Assembly: GCA_023260495.1 (NCBI GenBank)
Contig: JALQVB010000003.1
Span: 12,480 to 29,506 of the forward strand
Reading direction: 5' to 3'
DNA: 17,027 bases
Source: Aquiluna sp.
GTDB lineage: Bacteria; Actinomycetota; Actinomycetes; Actinomycetales; Microbacteriaceae
This document shows, one piece after another, positions 5,578-12,609 of this stretch (its first letter is position 1; each line of letters opens with the position of its first letter). The notes under the pieces are model-generated. The model was not told where the DNA came from. It saw only the letters and a list, made by a program, of their open reading frames with translations, and ran no database searches. The translations under genes and the position numbers were made by a program.

Positions 5578-8036
5578 TACTGCCCGACAGCCTCTGCCTC
5601 ACGGCTCTTGGCATCAAAGACAAATTCTCCGCCGACGAAGTCGACCTTGATGTCCTGAGCATTCTGAATCGTGCCGGTCAAGATCCGCTCTGAGATTTCG
5701 TCCTCAATCTCACGCTGCACCGTGCGACGCAGTGGTCGGGCCCCTAGCGATGGCTCGTAGCCGAGTTCGATCAGACGGTCCTTGGCTGCCGTGGTGAGCA
5801 TGAGCTGTAGATCGCGCTCGTCCAGACGCTCCTGCAGGCGCTTAACGAACAGGTCGACAATCTGCATGAGCTCATCTCGGGTGAGCTGTGGGAAGACGAT
5901 GACTTCATCAACACGGTTTAGGAACTCAGGCTTGAAGTTCTTCTTCAGCTCCTCGTTCACCCGCGACTTCATCTGGCTGTAGTCATTCTCGGCGCTTCCC
6001 TCCAAAGTGAAGCCGAGTGCTCCACGAGAAATCTCGCGGCTACCCAGGTTAGTGGTCATGATGATGATCGTGTTCTTGAAGTCCACAACGCGCCCCTGGC
6101 CATCGGTCAGTCGTCCCTCTTCCAGAATCTGCAATAGCGAGTTGAAGATGTCCGGGTGGGCCTTTTCGATCTCGTCAAAGAGCACCACGGAGAATGGCTT
6201 GCGACGAACCTTTTCGGTTAGCTGACCGCCCTCGTCGTAGCCGACAAATCCCGGAGGAGCTCCGAACAGACGAGAAACGGTGTGCTTCTCGCTGAACTCA
6301 CTCATATCCAAGGAAATCAGTGCGTCTTCATCGTCGAATAGGAATTCGGCGAGAGCCTTAGCCAGCTCGGTCTTTCCAACACCGGTCGGACCGGCAAAGA
6401 TAAACGAACCGGATGGACGCTTTGGATCCTTCAGGCCAGCGCGCTGACGACGAATGGTCTTGGAAAGCGCTGCAATTGCAGCCTCCTGGCCGATGACTCG
6501 CTTGTGCAGTTCCTGCTCCATGAAGATCAGCTTGGCGCCCTCTTCCTCGCTTAGCTTGAACACTGGAATTCCAGTTGCCTGGGCCAAAACCTCAGCAATT
6601 AGGCCTTCGTCAACGATGCCGGTCTCGGCCACGTTGCCCTCACGGAACTCCTTCTCCATGCGCATCTTCTCAGCGGTGAGCTTCTTCTCCTCATCGCGCT
6701 TGGAAGCGGCCAGTTCGAAGTCCTGGTCGGCAATTGCCTGTTCCTTCTCGCTCTTAACCTTTGCAACCTTCTCCTCCATCTCCTTCAGCTCAGGAGGGGA
6801 AGAGAGGAAGCTCAGGCGCAGGCGAGCGCCGGCCTCATCGATTAGGTCAATGGCCTTGTCTGGTAGGTAGCGGTCGGTCACGTAGCGATCGCTCATTCCC
6901 ACGGCGGCAACGATTGCACCATCGGTGATGGACACCTTGTGGTGCGCCTCGTAGCGATCGCGCAGACCTTTAAGGATGTTGATTGCCATGGCTGGGCTTG
7001 GTTCGTTTACCTGAACCGACTGGAAGCGGCGCACCAGCGCAGCATCCTTCTCGAAGTGCTTGCGGTATTCGTCTAGCGTGGTGGCACCAATGGTCTGGAG
7101 CTCTCCGCGAGCCAGCATGGGCTTCAAGATTGAGGCAGCGTCAATGGCACCCTCCGCGGCGCCAGCACCAACCAGGGTGTGGATCTCATCGATAAAGGTG
7201 ATGATGTCGCCGCGGGTGCGAATCTCCTTGGTCACCTTCTTTAGGCGCTCTTCAAAATCACCGCGGTAGCGGGAGCCCGCGATCAGGCTTCCCATGTCCA
7301 GGGTGTAGAGCTGCTTGCCGCGCAGGGTTTCCGGAACATTGCCAGAGACGATTGCCTGCGCCAGCCCCTCAACCACGGCCGTTTTTCCGACACCGGGTTC
7401 ACCGATCAGAATCGGGTTGTTCTTGGTGCGGCGGGACAGAATCTGCATGACGCGCTCAATCTCGCGCTCTCGTCCCACGACCGGGTCAAGCTTGCCCTCG
7501 GCTGCGGCCAGAGTCAGGTTGCGACCGTACTGGTCTAGTACCTGGCTACCTTTTTGCGGAGGATTTGTCTCTCCGCCAACCGAAACGGTCTCCTTGCCCT
7601 GGAAACCAGAAAGCAGCTGAATCACCTGCTGGCGCACCTTATTAGTGTCTGCGCCCAGCTTGGTGAGCACCTGGGCAGCAACCCCCTCGCCCTCGCGAAT
7701 CAGACCAAGCAGCAGGTGCTCGGTGCCGATATAGCTGTGGCCCAGCTGCAGCGCTTCACGCAGGCTGAGCTCCAAAACCTTTTTAGCGCGCGGGGTAAAA
7801 GGAATGTGACCAGATGGCGACTGCTGTCCCTGGCCGATGATGTCCTGGACCTGCTCGCGCACCTGCTCGAGGTTGATGCCAAGAGCTTCAAGCGCCTTGG
7901 CGGCCACGCCCTCGCCCTCATGAATCAGTCCGAGCAGGATGTGCTCGGTGCCGATGTAGTTGTGGTTGAGTAGCTTCGCCTCTTCCTGAGCGAGCACGAC
8001 GACTCGTCTGGCCTTGTCGGTAAATTTCTCGAACAA
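5577..8036 (-). CDS. clpC: ATP-dependent Clp protease ATP-binding subunit ClpC
   Basis: ClpC is the AAA+ unfoldase that feeds proteins to ClpP. The 819 residues show two Clp-N repeats (about 1-145) and D1 with Walker A GEPGVGKT at 212-219 and Walker B with DEIH at 283-286. A UVR-type middle segment lies around 437-452 (DQDFELAASKRDEE). D2 has Walker A GPTGVGKT at 549-556 and Walker B VVLFDEIE at 617-624. The ClpP-docking tripeptide LGF is at 674-676, so it should work with a ClpP, which is not in this window. Length and domain order are standard for actinobacterial ClpC. The start is TTG, chosen because MFEKFTDKARRVVVLAQEEA is the conserved N-terminus and a perfect GGAGG lies seven bases upstream. 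The largest gap of the left-running series precedes it, with a candidate ClgR-type operator. Confidence 0.97.
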   Translation of the reverse strand: MFEKFTDKARRVVVLAQEEAKLLNHNYIGTEHILLGLIHEGEGVAAKALEALGINLEQVREQVQDIIGQGQQSPSGHIPFTPRAKKVLELSLREALQLGHSYIGTEHLLLGLIREGEGVAAQVLTKLGADTNKVRQQVIQLLSGFQGKETVSVGGETNPPQKGSQVLDQYGRNLTLAAAEGKLDPVVGREREIERVMQILSRRTKNNPILIGEPGVGKTAVVEGLAQAIVSGNVPETLRGKQLYTLDMGSLIAGSRYRGDFEERLKKVTKEIRTRGDIITFIDEIHTLVGAGAAEGAIDAASILKPMLARGELQTIGATTLDEYRKHFEKDAALVRRFQSVQVNEPSPAMAINILKGLRDRYEAHHKVSITDGAIVAAVGMSDRYVTDRYLPDKAIDLIDEAGARLRLSFLSSPPELKEMEEKVAKVKSEKEQAIADQDFELAASKRDEEKKLTAEKMRMEKEFREGNVAETGIVDEGLIAEVLAQATGIPVFKLSEEEGAKLIFMEQELHKRVIGQEAAIAALSKTIRRQRAGLKDPKRPSGSFIFAGPTGVGKTELAKALAEFLFDDEDALISLDMSEFSEKHTVSRLFGAPPGFVGYDEGGQLTEKVRRKPFSVVLFDEIEKAHPDIFNSLLQILEEGRLTDGQGRVVDFKNTIIIMTTNLGSREISRGALGFTLEGSAENDYSQMKSRVNEELKKNFKPEFLNRVDEVIVFPQLTRDELMQIVDLFVKRLQERLDERDLQLMLTTAAKDRLIELGYEPSLGARPLRRTVQREIEDEISERILTGTIQNAQDIKVDFVGGEFVFDAKSREAEAVGQ

Positions 8037-8043
8037 GTTGGCA

Positions 8044-8048
8044 CCTCC
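8044..8048 (-). promoter_or_regulatory. Ribosome-binding site of clpC supporting a TTG start
   Basis: GGAGG on the minus strand, seven bases before TTG. It is among the strongest Shine-Dalgarno sequences in the window and decides the unusual start codon. Confidence 0.8.
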
Positions 8049-8063
8049 AAAATCCGTATGAAG

Positions 8064-8069
8064 ATGCTA
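8064..8069 (-). promoter_or_regulatory. Candidate -10 box of clpC
   Basis: TAGCAT on the minus strand fits TANNNT and lies 27 bases before the clpC TTG, so the leader would be about 20 bases and carry the GGAGG site. The hexamer 17 bases upstream (TAGTTA, over the stop of the small membrane protein) is a poor -35, which would suit an activator-dependent promoter. Confidence 0.3.
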
Positions 8070-8089
8070 CGACCGCAAGGCGGCCCTAA

Positions 8090-8275
8090 CTAGGGCTGTT
8101 CGCCCAAGGCGTTAGCTTGCTTGGCGCGCTCCTCGGCCTCAATCTGGGCGTAGGTCTCGCGTTCCTTGCTGTCGGCGCGCAGGATTGAGCGCATGATGAT
8201 GTAGAAGAGGATCCCCACCAGAATCGGTGGAATGAGGGAAATCAGCGCATCCAGCAGGATTTCAGCAACTGACAT
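8090..8275 (-). CDS. Small single-pass membrane protein between lysS and clpC
   Basis: This 61-residue protein has one hydrophobic helix at about 9-32 (containing LIPPILVGILFYIIMRSIL), followed by a charged helical tail (ADSKERETYAQIEAEERAKQ). It resembles short uncharacterised proteins next to lysS or clpC in Microbacteriaceae, and the helix-to-tail junction recalls the second transmembrane segment of FtsH, but I know no function. AGGAGG lies four bases before the ATG and overlaps the end of lysS, eight bases upstream; this strong site and the tight spacing support a real gene. In mycobacteria, lsr2 usually occupies this position, but the protein is not Lsr2: it has neither the dimerisation domain nor the AT-hook-like RGR motif. 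The last codons overlap the ClgR-like site. Confidence 0.75.
   Translation of the reverse strand: MSVAEILLDALISLIPPILVGILFYIIMRSILRADSKERETYAQIEAEERAKQANALGEQP
8098..8111 (-). promoter_or_regulatory. ClgR-like operator upstream of clpC
   Basis: The plus strand reads GTTCGCCCAAGGCG, an inverted repeat CGCC-CAA-GGCG within a longer half-site GTTCGCC. As I recall it, the ClgR box of Streptomyces and Bifidobacterium is GTTCGCC, five bases, GCG; here the spacing is four. The site is centred about 45-50 bases upstream of the start site implied by the candidate clpC -10, where an activator would sit. It also encodes the last codons of the 61-residue protein, so chance is possible. Confidence 0.3.
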
Positions 8276-8283
8276 CTCTCCTC

Positions 8284-9762
8284 CTACTTCACAAGTGGAA
8301 ACAGGATGGTTTCCCTGATTCCCAAACCGGTTAGTGACATCAGCAACCGGTCGATGCCCATTCCCATTCCGCCCGATGGTGGCATACCGAATTCCAAAGC
8401 CTTCAGGAACTCTTCGTCCAGGCGCATCGCCTCTGGGTCACCCTTGGCGGCAAGCTCAGCCTGCTTCAAGAAGCGCTCGCGCTGCACCACAGGGTCGACT
8501 AGCTCGGAGTATCCGGTTGCCTGCTCAAAGCCCCGCACATAAAGGTCCCACTTCTCCACGACTCCCTGCTCGCCGCGGTGGTCGCGGGTGAGCGGCGAGG
8601 TGTCGACTGGGAAGTCCATCACGAAGGTTGGCTTCGTCAGGCCTGGCTTCACAAAGTGCTCCCAGAGCTCTTCGACATACTTACCGTGCAGCGGGTGGTC
8701 AATCTCCACCTCGACCTTGTCGGCAATCTTCTTCAGGGTCTCAAGCGGAGTCGCCGGGGTAATCTCCTCGCCGCAGGCTTCCGAGAGCGAACCAAACAGT
8801 GAGATCCGGTCCCAATCTCCGCCGAGGTCATTGACCTCACCGTCTTCCAAAATCGCCTCGTGCGAACCGAAGACATCCATGGCCGCATTCTGAATTAGCT
8901 CCTGGGTCAGCTGCATCATGGAGTTGTAGTCTCCATAGGCCTCATACGCCTCGAGCATCGCAAACTCTGGTGAGTGGGTGCGGTCAGCACCCTCGTTGCG
9001 GAAGTTTCGGTTGATCTCGAAAACTCGCTCCAGGCCACCAACTACCGCACGCTTCAAAAACAGCTCCGGTGCGATGCGCAAAAACAGCTCGGTGTCAAAG
9101 GCATTCGAGTGGGTCTTGAATGGCCTTGCCGATGCGCCACCGTGCATGGTCTGCAGCATCGGGGTCTCCACCTCGGTGAAAGCCCGGTTTGCAAAGGTGT
9201 TGCGAAGGCTCTGCATCACCTCGGCGCGAATCTTGACAACCTCGCGCGCCCGGTCCCGGACAATCAGGTCGATATACCTGTGCCGAACCCGGAACTCTTC
9301 CCCAAGATCATTGTGCAGATTTGGCATTGGTCGCAGCGTTTTAGCCGCCATCTTCCACTCAGAGGCCAGCACGCTAAGCTCACCGCGCTTAGAGGTGATT
9401 ACCTCGCCGTGAACAAAGACGTGGTCACCCAGATCAACCAGCTCTTTCCAGTTCTCGAGTTCCTCTTCGCCAACCTTGTCCAGCGAAATCATGGCCTGGA
9501 TGCGCTCACCGGTGCCGGACTGCAAGGTTGCGAAGCAAAGCTTTCCGGTGTTGCGCAGGAACATAACTCGGCCGGCGAGACCTACAAAGTCACCGGTGGA
9601 GATGTCTGCCTCAAGATTTGGGTAGTGCGCCTTGGTTGCTTCAATGGTGTGGGTGATTGGAAGCTCGACCGGGTAGGCGTCGTTCAGCTCGTTGAGCTTC
9701 TCGCGCTTCTGCATCCGGACTGCAATTTGCTCCGGGAGGTCTACCTCGTAGTCTTCGCTCAC
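8284..9762 (-). CDS. lysS: Lysyl-tRNA synthetase, class II
   Basis: LysS charges tRNA-Lys with lysine in the cytoplasm. The 492-residue protein has an N-terminal OB-fold anticodon-binding domain at about 57-150 (GDFVGLAGRVMFLRNTGKLC), then the class II catalytic core. The core has motif 1 around AFTEVETPML, motif 2 FRNEGADRTHSPEF at 254-267 and motif 3 GMGMGIDRLLM at about 465-475. The C-terminus LFPLVK is typical. I chose the GTG at 9762, two bases after the panC stop, giving (M)SEDYEVDLPEQIAVRMQKRE, because the IAVRMQKREKL stretch then sits near the N-terminus as in relatives. A longer frame to 9813 would overlap panC by 49 bases and adds residues with no family likeness. It is followed after eight bases by the small membrane protein. 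Confidence 0.96.
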   Translation of the reverse strand: MSEDYEVDLPEQIAVRMQKREKLNELNDAYPVELPITHTIEATKAHYPNLEADISTGDFVGLAGRVMFLRNTGKLCFATLQSGTGERIQAMISLDKVGEEELENWKELVDLGDHVFVHGEVITSKRGELSVLASEWKMAAKTLRPMPNLHNDLGEEFRVRHRYIDLIVRDRAREVVKIRAEVMQSLRNTFANRAFTEVETPMLQTMHGGASARPFKTHSNAFDTELFLRIAPELFLKRAVVGGLERVFEINRNFRNEGADRTHSPEFAMLEAYEAYGDYNSMMQLTQELIQNAAMDVFGSHEAILEDGEVNDLGGDWDRISLFGSLSEACGEEITPATPLETLKKIADKVEVEIDHPLHGKYVEELWEHFVKPGLTKPTFVMDFPVDTSPLTRDHRGEQGVVEKWDLYVRGFEQATGYSELVDPVVQRERFLKQAELAAKGDPEAMRLDEEFLKALEFGMPPSGGMGMGIDRLLMSLTGLGIRETILFPLVK

Positions 9763-9764
9763 AC

Positions 9765-10613
9765 CTAACCGCCGATCAAGAGATTGTCGATAAGACGCAC
9801 CTTCCCGACCCAAGCCGCGACAATAAGCCGCGCCCCGTGCTCTGGAATGTGGTCCAATTTTTCAAAGCTGAGTGGATCCACCAGCTCTAGGTAGTCAAGT
9901 CTAGCCTCGGATGGCATTGCAGCCCTAGCCGCCGAGACGACGGCCGCTACATCTGGCGCCAGTGCGGCTCCAGCCTGCAATGCCGGGTAGATCTGCCGCG
10001 CAACAGCCAGTTCCTGCTCGCTGAGCCTTCGGTTGCGCGATGACAGCGCCAGGCCGGAGGGTTCACGCAGCGTAGGACAGACAACAATCTTGAGCGGCTC
10101 ACGCTCCCCCGCAGCAATCTGCTGCCGCACCATCTGCTGCACCAAAGCTGCCTGTTGGGCATCCTTGTCGCCGAAATACGCCGCGTCTGGATTTACCAGG
10201 TCGAACAGCCTGCTCACCACCTTTAGCATTCCAGCGAAGTGTCCGGGCCTGTAGGTGCCCTCGAACTTCTCACCCAAATCTCCTGGGCTGGGTTCCCTAA
10301 GCTGCTTGCCGGCGGGATAGATTTCAGCGGCGCTCGGTGCGAACAGCACGTCGGCCCCGGCGTCAGTCAGCAGGCGTGCGTCTACACCTATAGTGCGTGG
10401 GTAATTATCAAAATCGTCTTGCTCACCAAACTGCAATGGGTTCACGAAGACCGAAACAACTGTGAAGTGGCCGTCCTGCTGAGCCCGGCGCAAAAGCGAA
10501 AGATGACCATCATGCAGGGCGCCCATGGTTGGGATGAAGCCGACAGTCTTGCCGGCCTGGTCCACCTCGGCAAGGGCTGCTGCTAACTCAGCGACTGTTT
10601 GGCACAGCTTCAT
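9765..10613 (-). CDS. panC: Pantothenate synthetase (pantoate--beta-alanine ligase)
   Basis: PanC joins D-pantoate and beta-alanine using ATP, the last step to pantothenate. The 282 residues carry the nucleotidyltransferase signature FIPTMGALHDGHLSL with HDGH at 34-37, the FVNPLQFG stretch at 56-63, YFGDKD at 146-151 and the KMSKS-equivalent SSRN at 191-194. All active-site landmarks I would look for are present. The ATG overlaps the TGA of the DUF2520 gene by four bases (ATGA), a classic coupling arrangement. In many actinobacteria panD and coaX follow panC; here lysS follows directly, two bases later. The source of beta-alanine is therefore not visible in the window. Confidence 0.97.
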   Translation of the reverse strand: MKLCQTVAELAAALAEVDQAGKTVGFIPTMGALHDGHLSLLRRAQQDGHFTVVSVFVNPLQFGEQDDFDNYPRTIGVDARLLTDAGADVLFAPSAAEIYPAGKQLREPSPGDLGEKFEGTYRPGHFAGMLKVVSRLFDLVNPDAAYFGDKDAQQAALVQQMVRQQIAAGEREPLKIVVCPTLREPSGLALSSRNRRLSEQELAVARQIYPALQAGAALAPDVAAVVSAARAAMPSEARLDYLELVDPLSFEKLDHIPEHGARLIVAAWVGKVRLIDNLLIGG

Positions 10614-11299
10614 TTGGCATCCTCTGGGTCGATCGGCCGGACCGGCTGGGCGAGTGTGCGATCAATCTCACTTCTCACCACCGGCCCAATAAGTCTGGCA
10701 GGAGAAGCGACGCCCGCCTGCTCCAAAATTCCCATTGCCTGCTGCACCACCAAAGAAGAAAAACCGGAGGCAACATCAAAGGCCTCGGCAAAGGCGGAGC
10801 GTTGATCCTGAGTCAGATCGACGGGCTCGGCACCTAGCTCAAGCGCCAGTGCCTGGGCAATCGGCCCAAAGGGCTCGGGGGCGGTGACGATCACCGTGGC
10901 ATTTTGCAGCACGTGAATATCCATGGACGTCCCGCTGAAATGCATCAGCGGGTGCATCGCAATTGGAATCGCCCCGAGCCGCGCGGCGTCCGCCAAGACT
11001 TCAATTCCATGGTGGGGTGAAAGGTGCAGCAAAATCTTGCGCGGGCCAAACAGCCCCAAATCAGTCAGTCCCTGGCAGGTTATTTCGATATCCGAATAGG
11101 GAACTGCAAAGACCAGCACCTCGGCCTCTTCGGCCACCGCTGCCATCGGTGCGATGGGAACCTCTGGCAGCAACAGCTCAATCCGTTCAATCGCCTCGGG
11201 GCTCTCAACAAAAACCCCGATGAGCTCGTGGCCCGCTCCGGCCCAAGCCTTGAGCAAAATGGGGCCGGCCGGCGCATCGCCGATCAAACCGATTTTCAC
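10610..11299 (-). CDS. Rossmann-like / DUF2520 protein, shortened form
   Basis: This 229-residue protein has an N-terminal Rossmann-like domain (about 1-100) and the DUF2520 family landmarks AVPYSDI at 65-71, HLSPHHGIEVL around 92-102 and AMHPLMHFSGTS around 114-125. The fold is that of ketopantoate reductase and 6-phosphogluconate dehydrogenase relatives. The gene sits before panC in many actinobacteria, so a role in pantothenate synthesis, possibly pantoate formation, is suggested by context only. Two oddities appear. The glycine motif is GLIGDAPAG rather than a clean GxGxxG. Family members as I remember them are near 300 residues with a HAALAHGANH-like helix and a GPVARGD motif, while here the corresponding parts are AFAEAFDVASGF and GPVVRSE, with the end cut short. 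It overlaps both neighbours by four bases. Confidence 0.82.
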   Translation of the reverse strand: MKIGLIGDAPAGPILLKAWAGAGHELIGVFVESPEAIERIELLLPEVPIAPMAAVAEEAEVLVFAVPYSDIEITCQGLTDLGLFGPRKILLHLSPHHGIEVLADAARLGAIPIAMHPLMHFSGTSMDIHVLQNATVIVTAPEPFGPIAQALALELGAEPVDLTQDQRSAFAEAFDVASGFSSLVVQQAMGILEQAGVASPARLIGPVVRSEIDRTLAQPVRPIDPEDAK

Positions 11300-11769
11300 C
11301 TGGCCTCCTCCCCTGGATCACTTGGCGCCTTGCAGTTGTTCTCAGCGGCCACTGCGCAGCCCAGCATCAGAGCAGCTGCCAGCAGACCGAATCCAGAACT
11401 TGTTACCAGAGCGCCGGGAGCGACGCTGAAGCCGAACAGCCAGATAAGTCCGCCCAGATACCAGCCCGCAAAGAGTGCGGCTGTGAGAGCCGTGGCCCGA
11501 GCCGCAATCAGCACCCGAAATGCGTAAAAAGGATTCGGCCGAGCCGCGCGCTTACCATTTTCAACTTTGCTCAGCTGTCTGCGGTAGCGGGCAATCGGAA
11601 GCGAAGCAATCAACACCGCTATCCCGATCGCTGGCAGAGTGAGAATCAAGGTCCATGGGCTCTGCGGAAAAGCCAGTCCAAACCCGGTGGCAAGCTGAGC
11701 GGCACTCAGGCCACCAATCATTCCGATAGCTAGGAAAGCAAGCAGTTGATTTGGCTGGAGCGTTTTCAC
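11296..11769 (-). CDS. DUF3180 membrane protein
   Basis: This 157-residue protein has four hydrophobic segments, at about 9-30, 39-60, 86-110 and 119-142. Between the second and third lies a basic cytoplasmic loop followed by the family hallmark RPNPFYAFRVLIAARATALT (77-96). The C-terminus has a Cys and acidic residues (AAENNCKAPSDPGEE), also typical of DUF3180. The function is unknown. The family is actinobacterial and nearly always sits between folK and the DUF2520-panC pair, which is the arrangement here. The GTG start overlaps the folK TGA by four bases, and its own TGA overlaps the GTG of the next gene by four. Confidence 0.85.
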   Translation of the reverse strand: MKTLQPNQLLAFLAIGMIGGLSAAQLATGFGLAFPQSPWTLILTLPAIGIAVLIASLPIARYRRQLSKVENGKRAARPNPFYAFRVLIAARATALTAALFAGWYLGGLIWLFGFSVAPGALVTSSGFGLLAAALMLGCAVAAENNCKAPSDPGEEAR

Positions 11770-12257
11770 TTTTCGGTTCCGTTTGAGACTTTGAGATTAG
11801 CGAGCAGATTTTGAACTCGACCTTTCCCGGGCAACACGGCGTCCGGGTCTATTTCCAACCAGGGCTCCAGCACAAACTGACGCTCATGGGCTCTGGGATG
11901 AGGGACGATCAGCTTGCTGGTCTCAACCAGCTCAACACCAAAGGTGATGATGTCGATGTCCAATGTTCTTGGCGCCCAGCGGGCCAACCGCAGGCGGCCA
12001 TGCTTGTTTTCGATCTCCTGGCACAACTCGTGCAGCTCTTTGGGGTTCAGCTTGGTCTCTACGATTGCGACCGCGTTTAAATATTTGGGCTGTGAATCAT
12101 CTGGGCCATCAATTGAGATTGCCACCGTCTCGTGAAATGACGAGCTTGCCATCAAGGTTGTTTTGGGATGCTTATCCAGGGCCTTGAGGGCCGCGCTGAT
12201 GGTTTTCTTGCGATTGCCCAGGTTGCTACCAAAGGCCAAAACGGCCCTAGTCTTCAC
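11766..12257 (-). CDS. folK: 6-Hydroxymethyl-7,8-dihydropterin pyrophosphokinase
   Basis: FolK transfers pyrophosphate from ATP to 6-hydroxymethyl-dihydropterin, making the substrate of FolP. With the GTG at 12257 the protein has 163 residues, the family length. It shows the start VKTRAVLAFGSNLGN (GSNLGN at 10-15), the ATP and metal-binding segment RWAPRTLDIDII (93-104) with the D-I-D pair, and the HPRAHER stretch from 110. Starting at the ATG at 12287 would add ten residues with no family likeness and overlap folB by 41 bases; the chosen GTG overlaps it by 11. A GGGG run eight bases upstream may serve the ribosome. It is the last of four clustered folate genes. Confidence 0.94.
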   Translation of the reverse strand: MKTRAVLAFGSNLGNRKKTISAALKALDKHPKTTLMASSSFHETVAISIDGPDDSQPKYLNAVAIVETKLNPKELHELCQEIENKHGRLRLARWAPRTLDIDIITFGVELVETSKLIVPHPRAHERQFVLEPWLEIDPDAVLPGKGRVQNLLANLKVSNGTEK

Positions 12258-12609
12258 CGCGAGCCCCACTGAATCTGACGCTAACATCCTTGAAGCTTTG
12301 GGATAGTGGCGCGTGGGGTTTGTGAACAGTAATCGTGCAGCGCAGGATTCTTGAATCCAGGTCTAGGACCGTCTTCACCAGCTGGCTGGCCAGAGTTTCA
12401 ATCAAATCGAAACGGTTCTTGGTCGCAACCTCGCTGATGGCATCGGCAACCAGGGCGTAAGAGACGGTGTGGTCAATGTGGTCCTCGCTACCGGCATCAA
12501 CGCTGAGCCTGCAGTCAATTAGAAAGTTCTGACCGTAGTCCTTTTCGTGCTGCATTACCCCGTGATAGGCGAAGACCTCGAGGCCCTCCAGCTGAATATC
12601 GAAGATCAC
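12247..12609 (-). CDS. folB: Dihydroneopterin aldolase
   Basis: FolB converts 7,8-dihydroneopterin to 6-hydroxymethyl-7,8-dihydropterin plus glycolaldehyde in folate synthesis. The 120-residue length is normal. Conserved positions are visible: E22 in the HEKDYGQNF stretch, Y51 in VSYALVADAI, E71 in DLIETLASQL and the catalytic lysine K97 in VHKPHAPL. It would assemble as a homo-octamer, by family knowledge. The GTG start overlaps the folP TGA by four bases (GTGA), and the folK start lies inside its last codons, so the three are tightly coupled. Confidence 0.95.
   Translation of the reverse strand: MIFDIQLEGLEVFAYHGVMQHEKDYGQNFLIDCRLSVDAGSEDHIDHTVSYALVADAISEVATKNRFDLIETLASQLVKTVLDLDSRILRCTITVHKPHAPLSQSFKDVSVRFSGARGED

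Noticed and set aside
8071..8086. Small hairpin (CCGC-AAG-GCGG) before clpC as a terminator
   Set aside because: It has only four base pairs and no T run, and sits where a promoter is more likely.
8974..9768. Long open frame (264 codons) on the plus strand opposite lysS
   Set aside because: It lies entirely antisense to a clear class II LysS (with a short overrun into panC), has no family likeness and no ribosome-binding site of note. Such frames arise from GC-rich codon use on the other strand.
9763..9813. N-terminal extension of lysS into panC
   Set aside because: The added 17 residues are unlike LysS and would overlap panC by 49 bases; the GTG at 9762 fits the junction.
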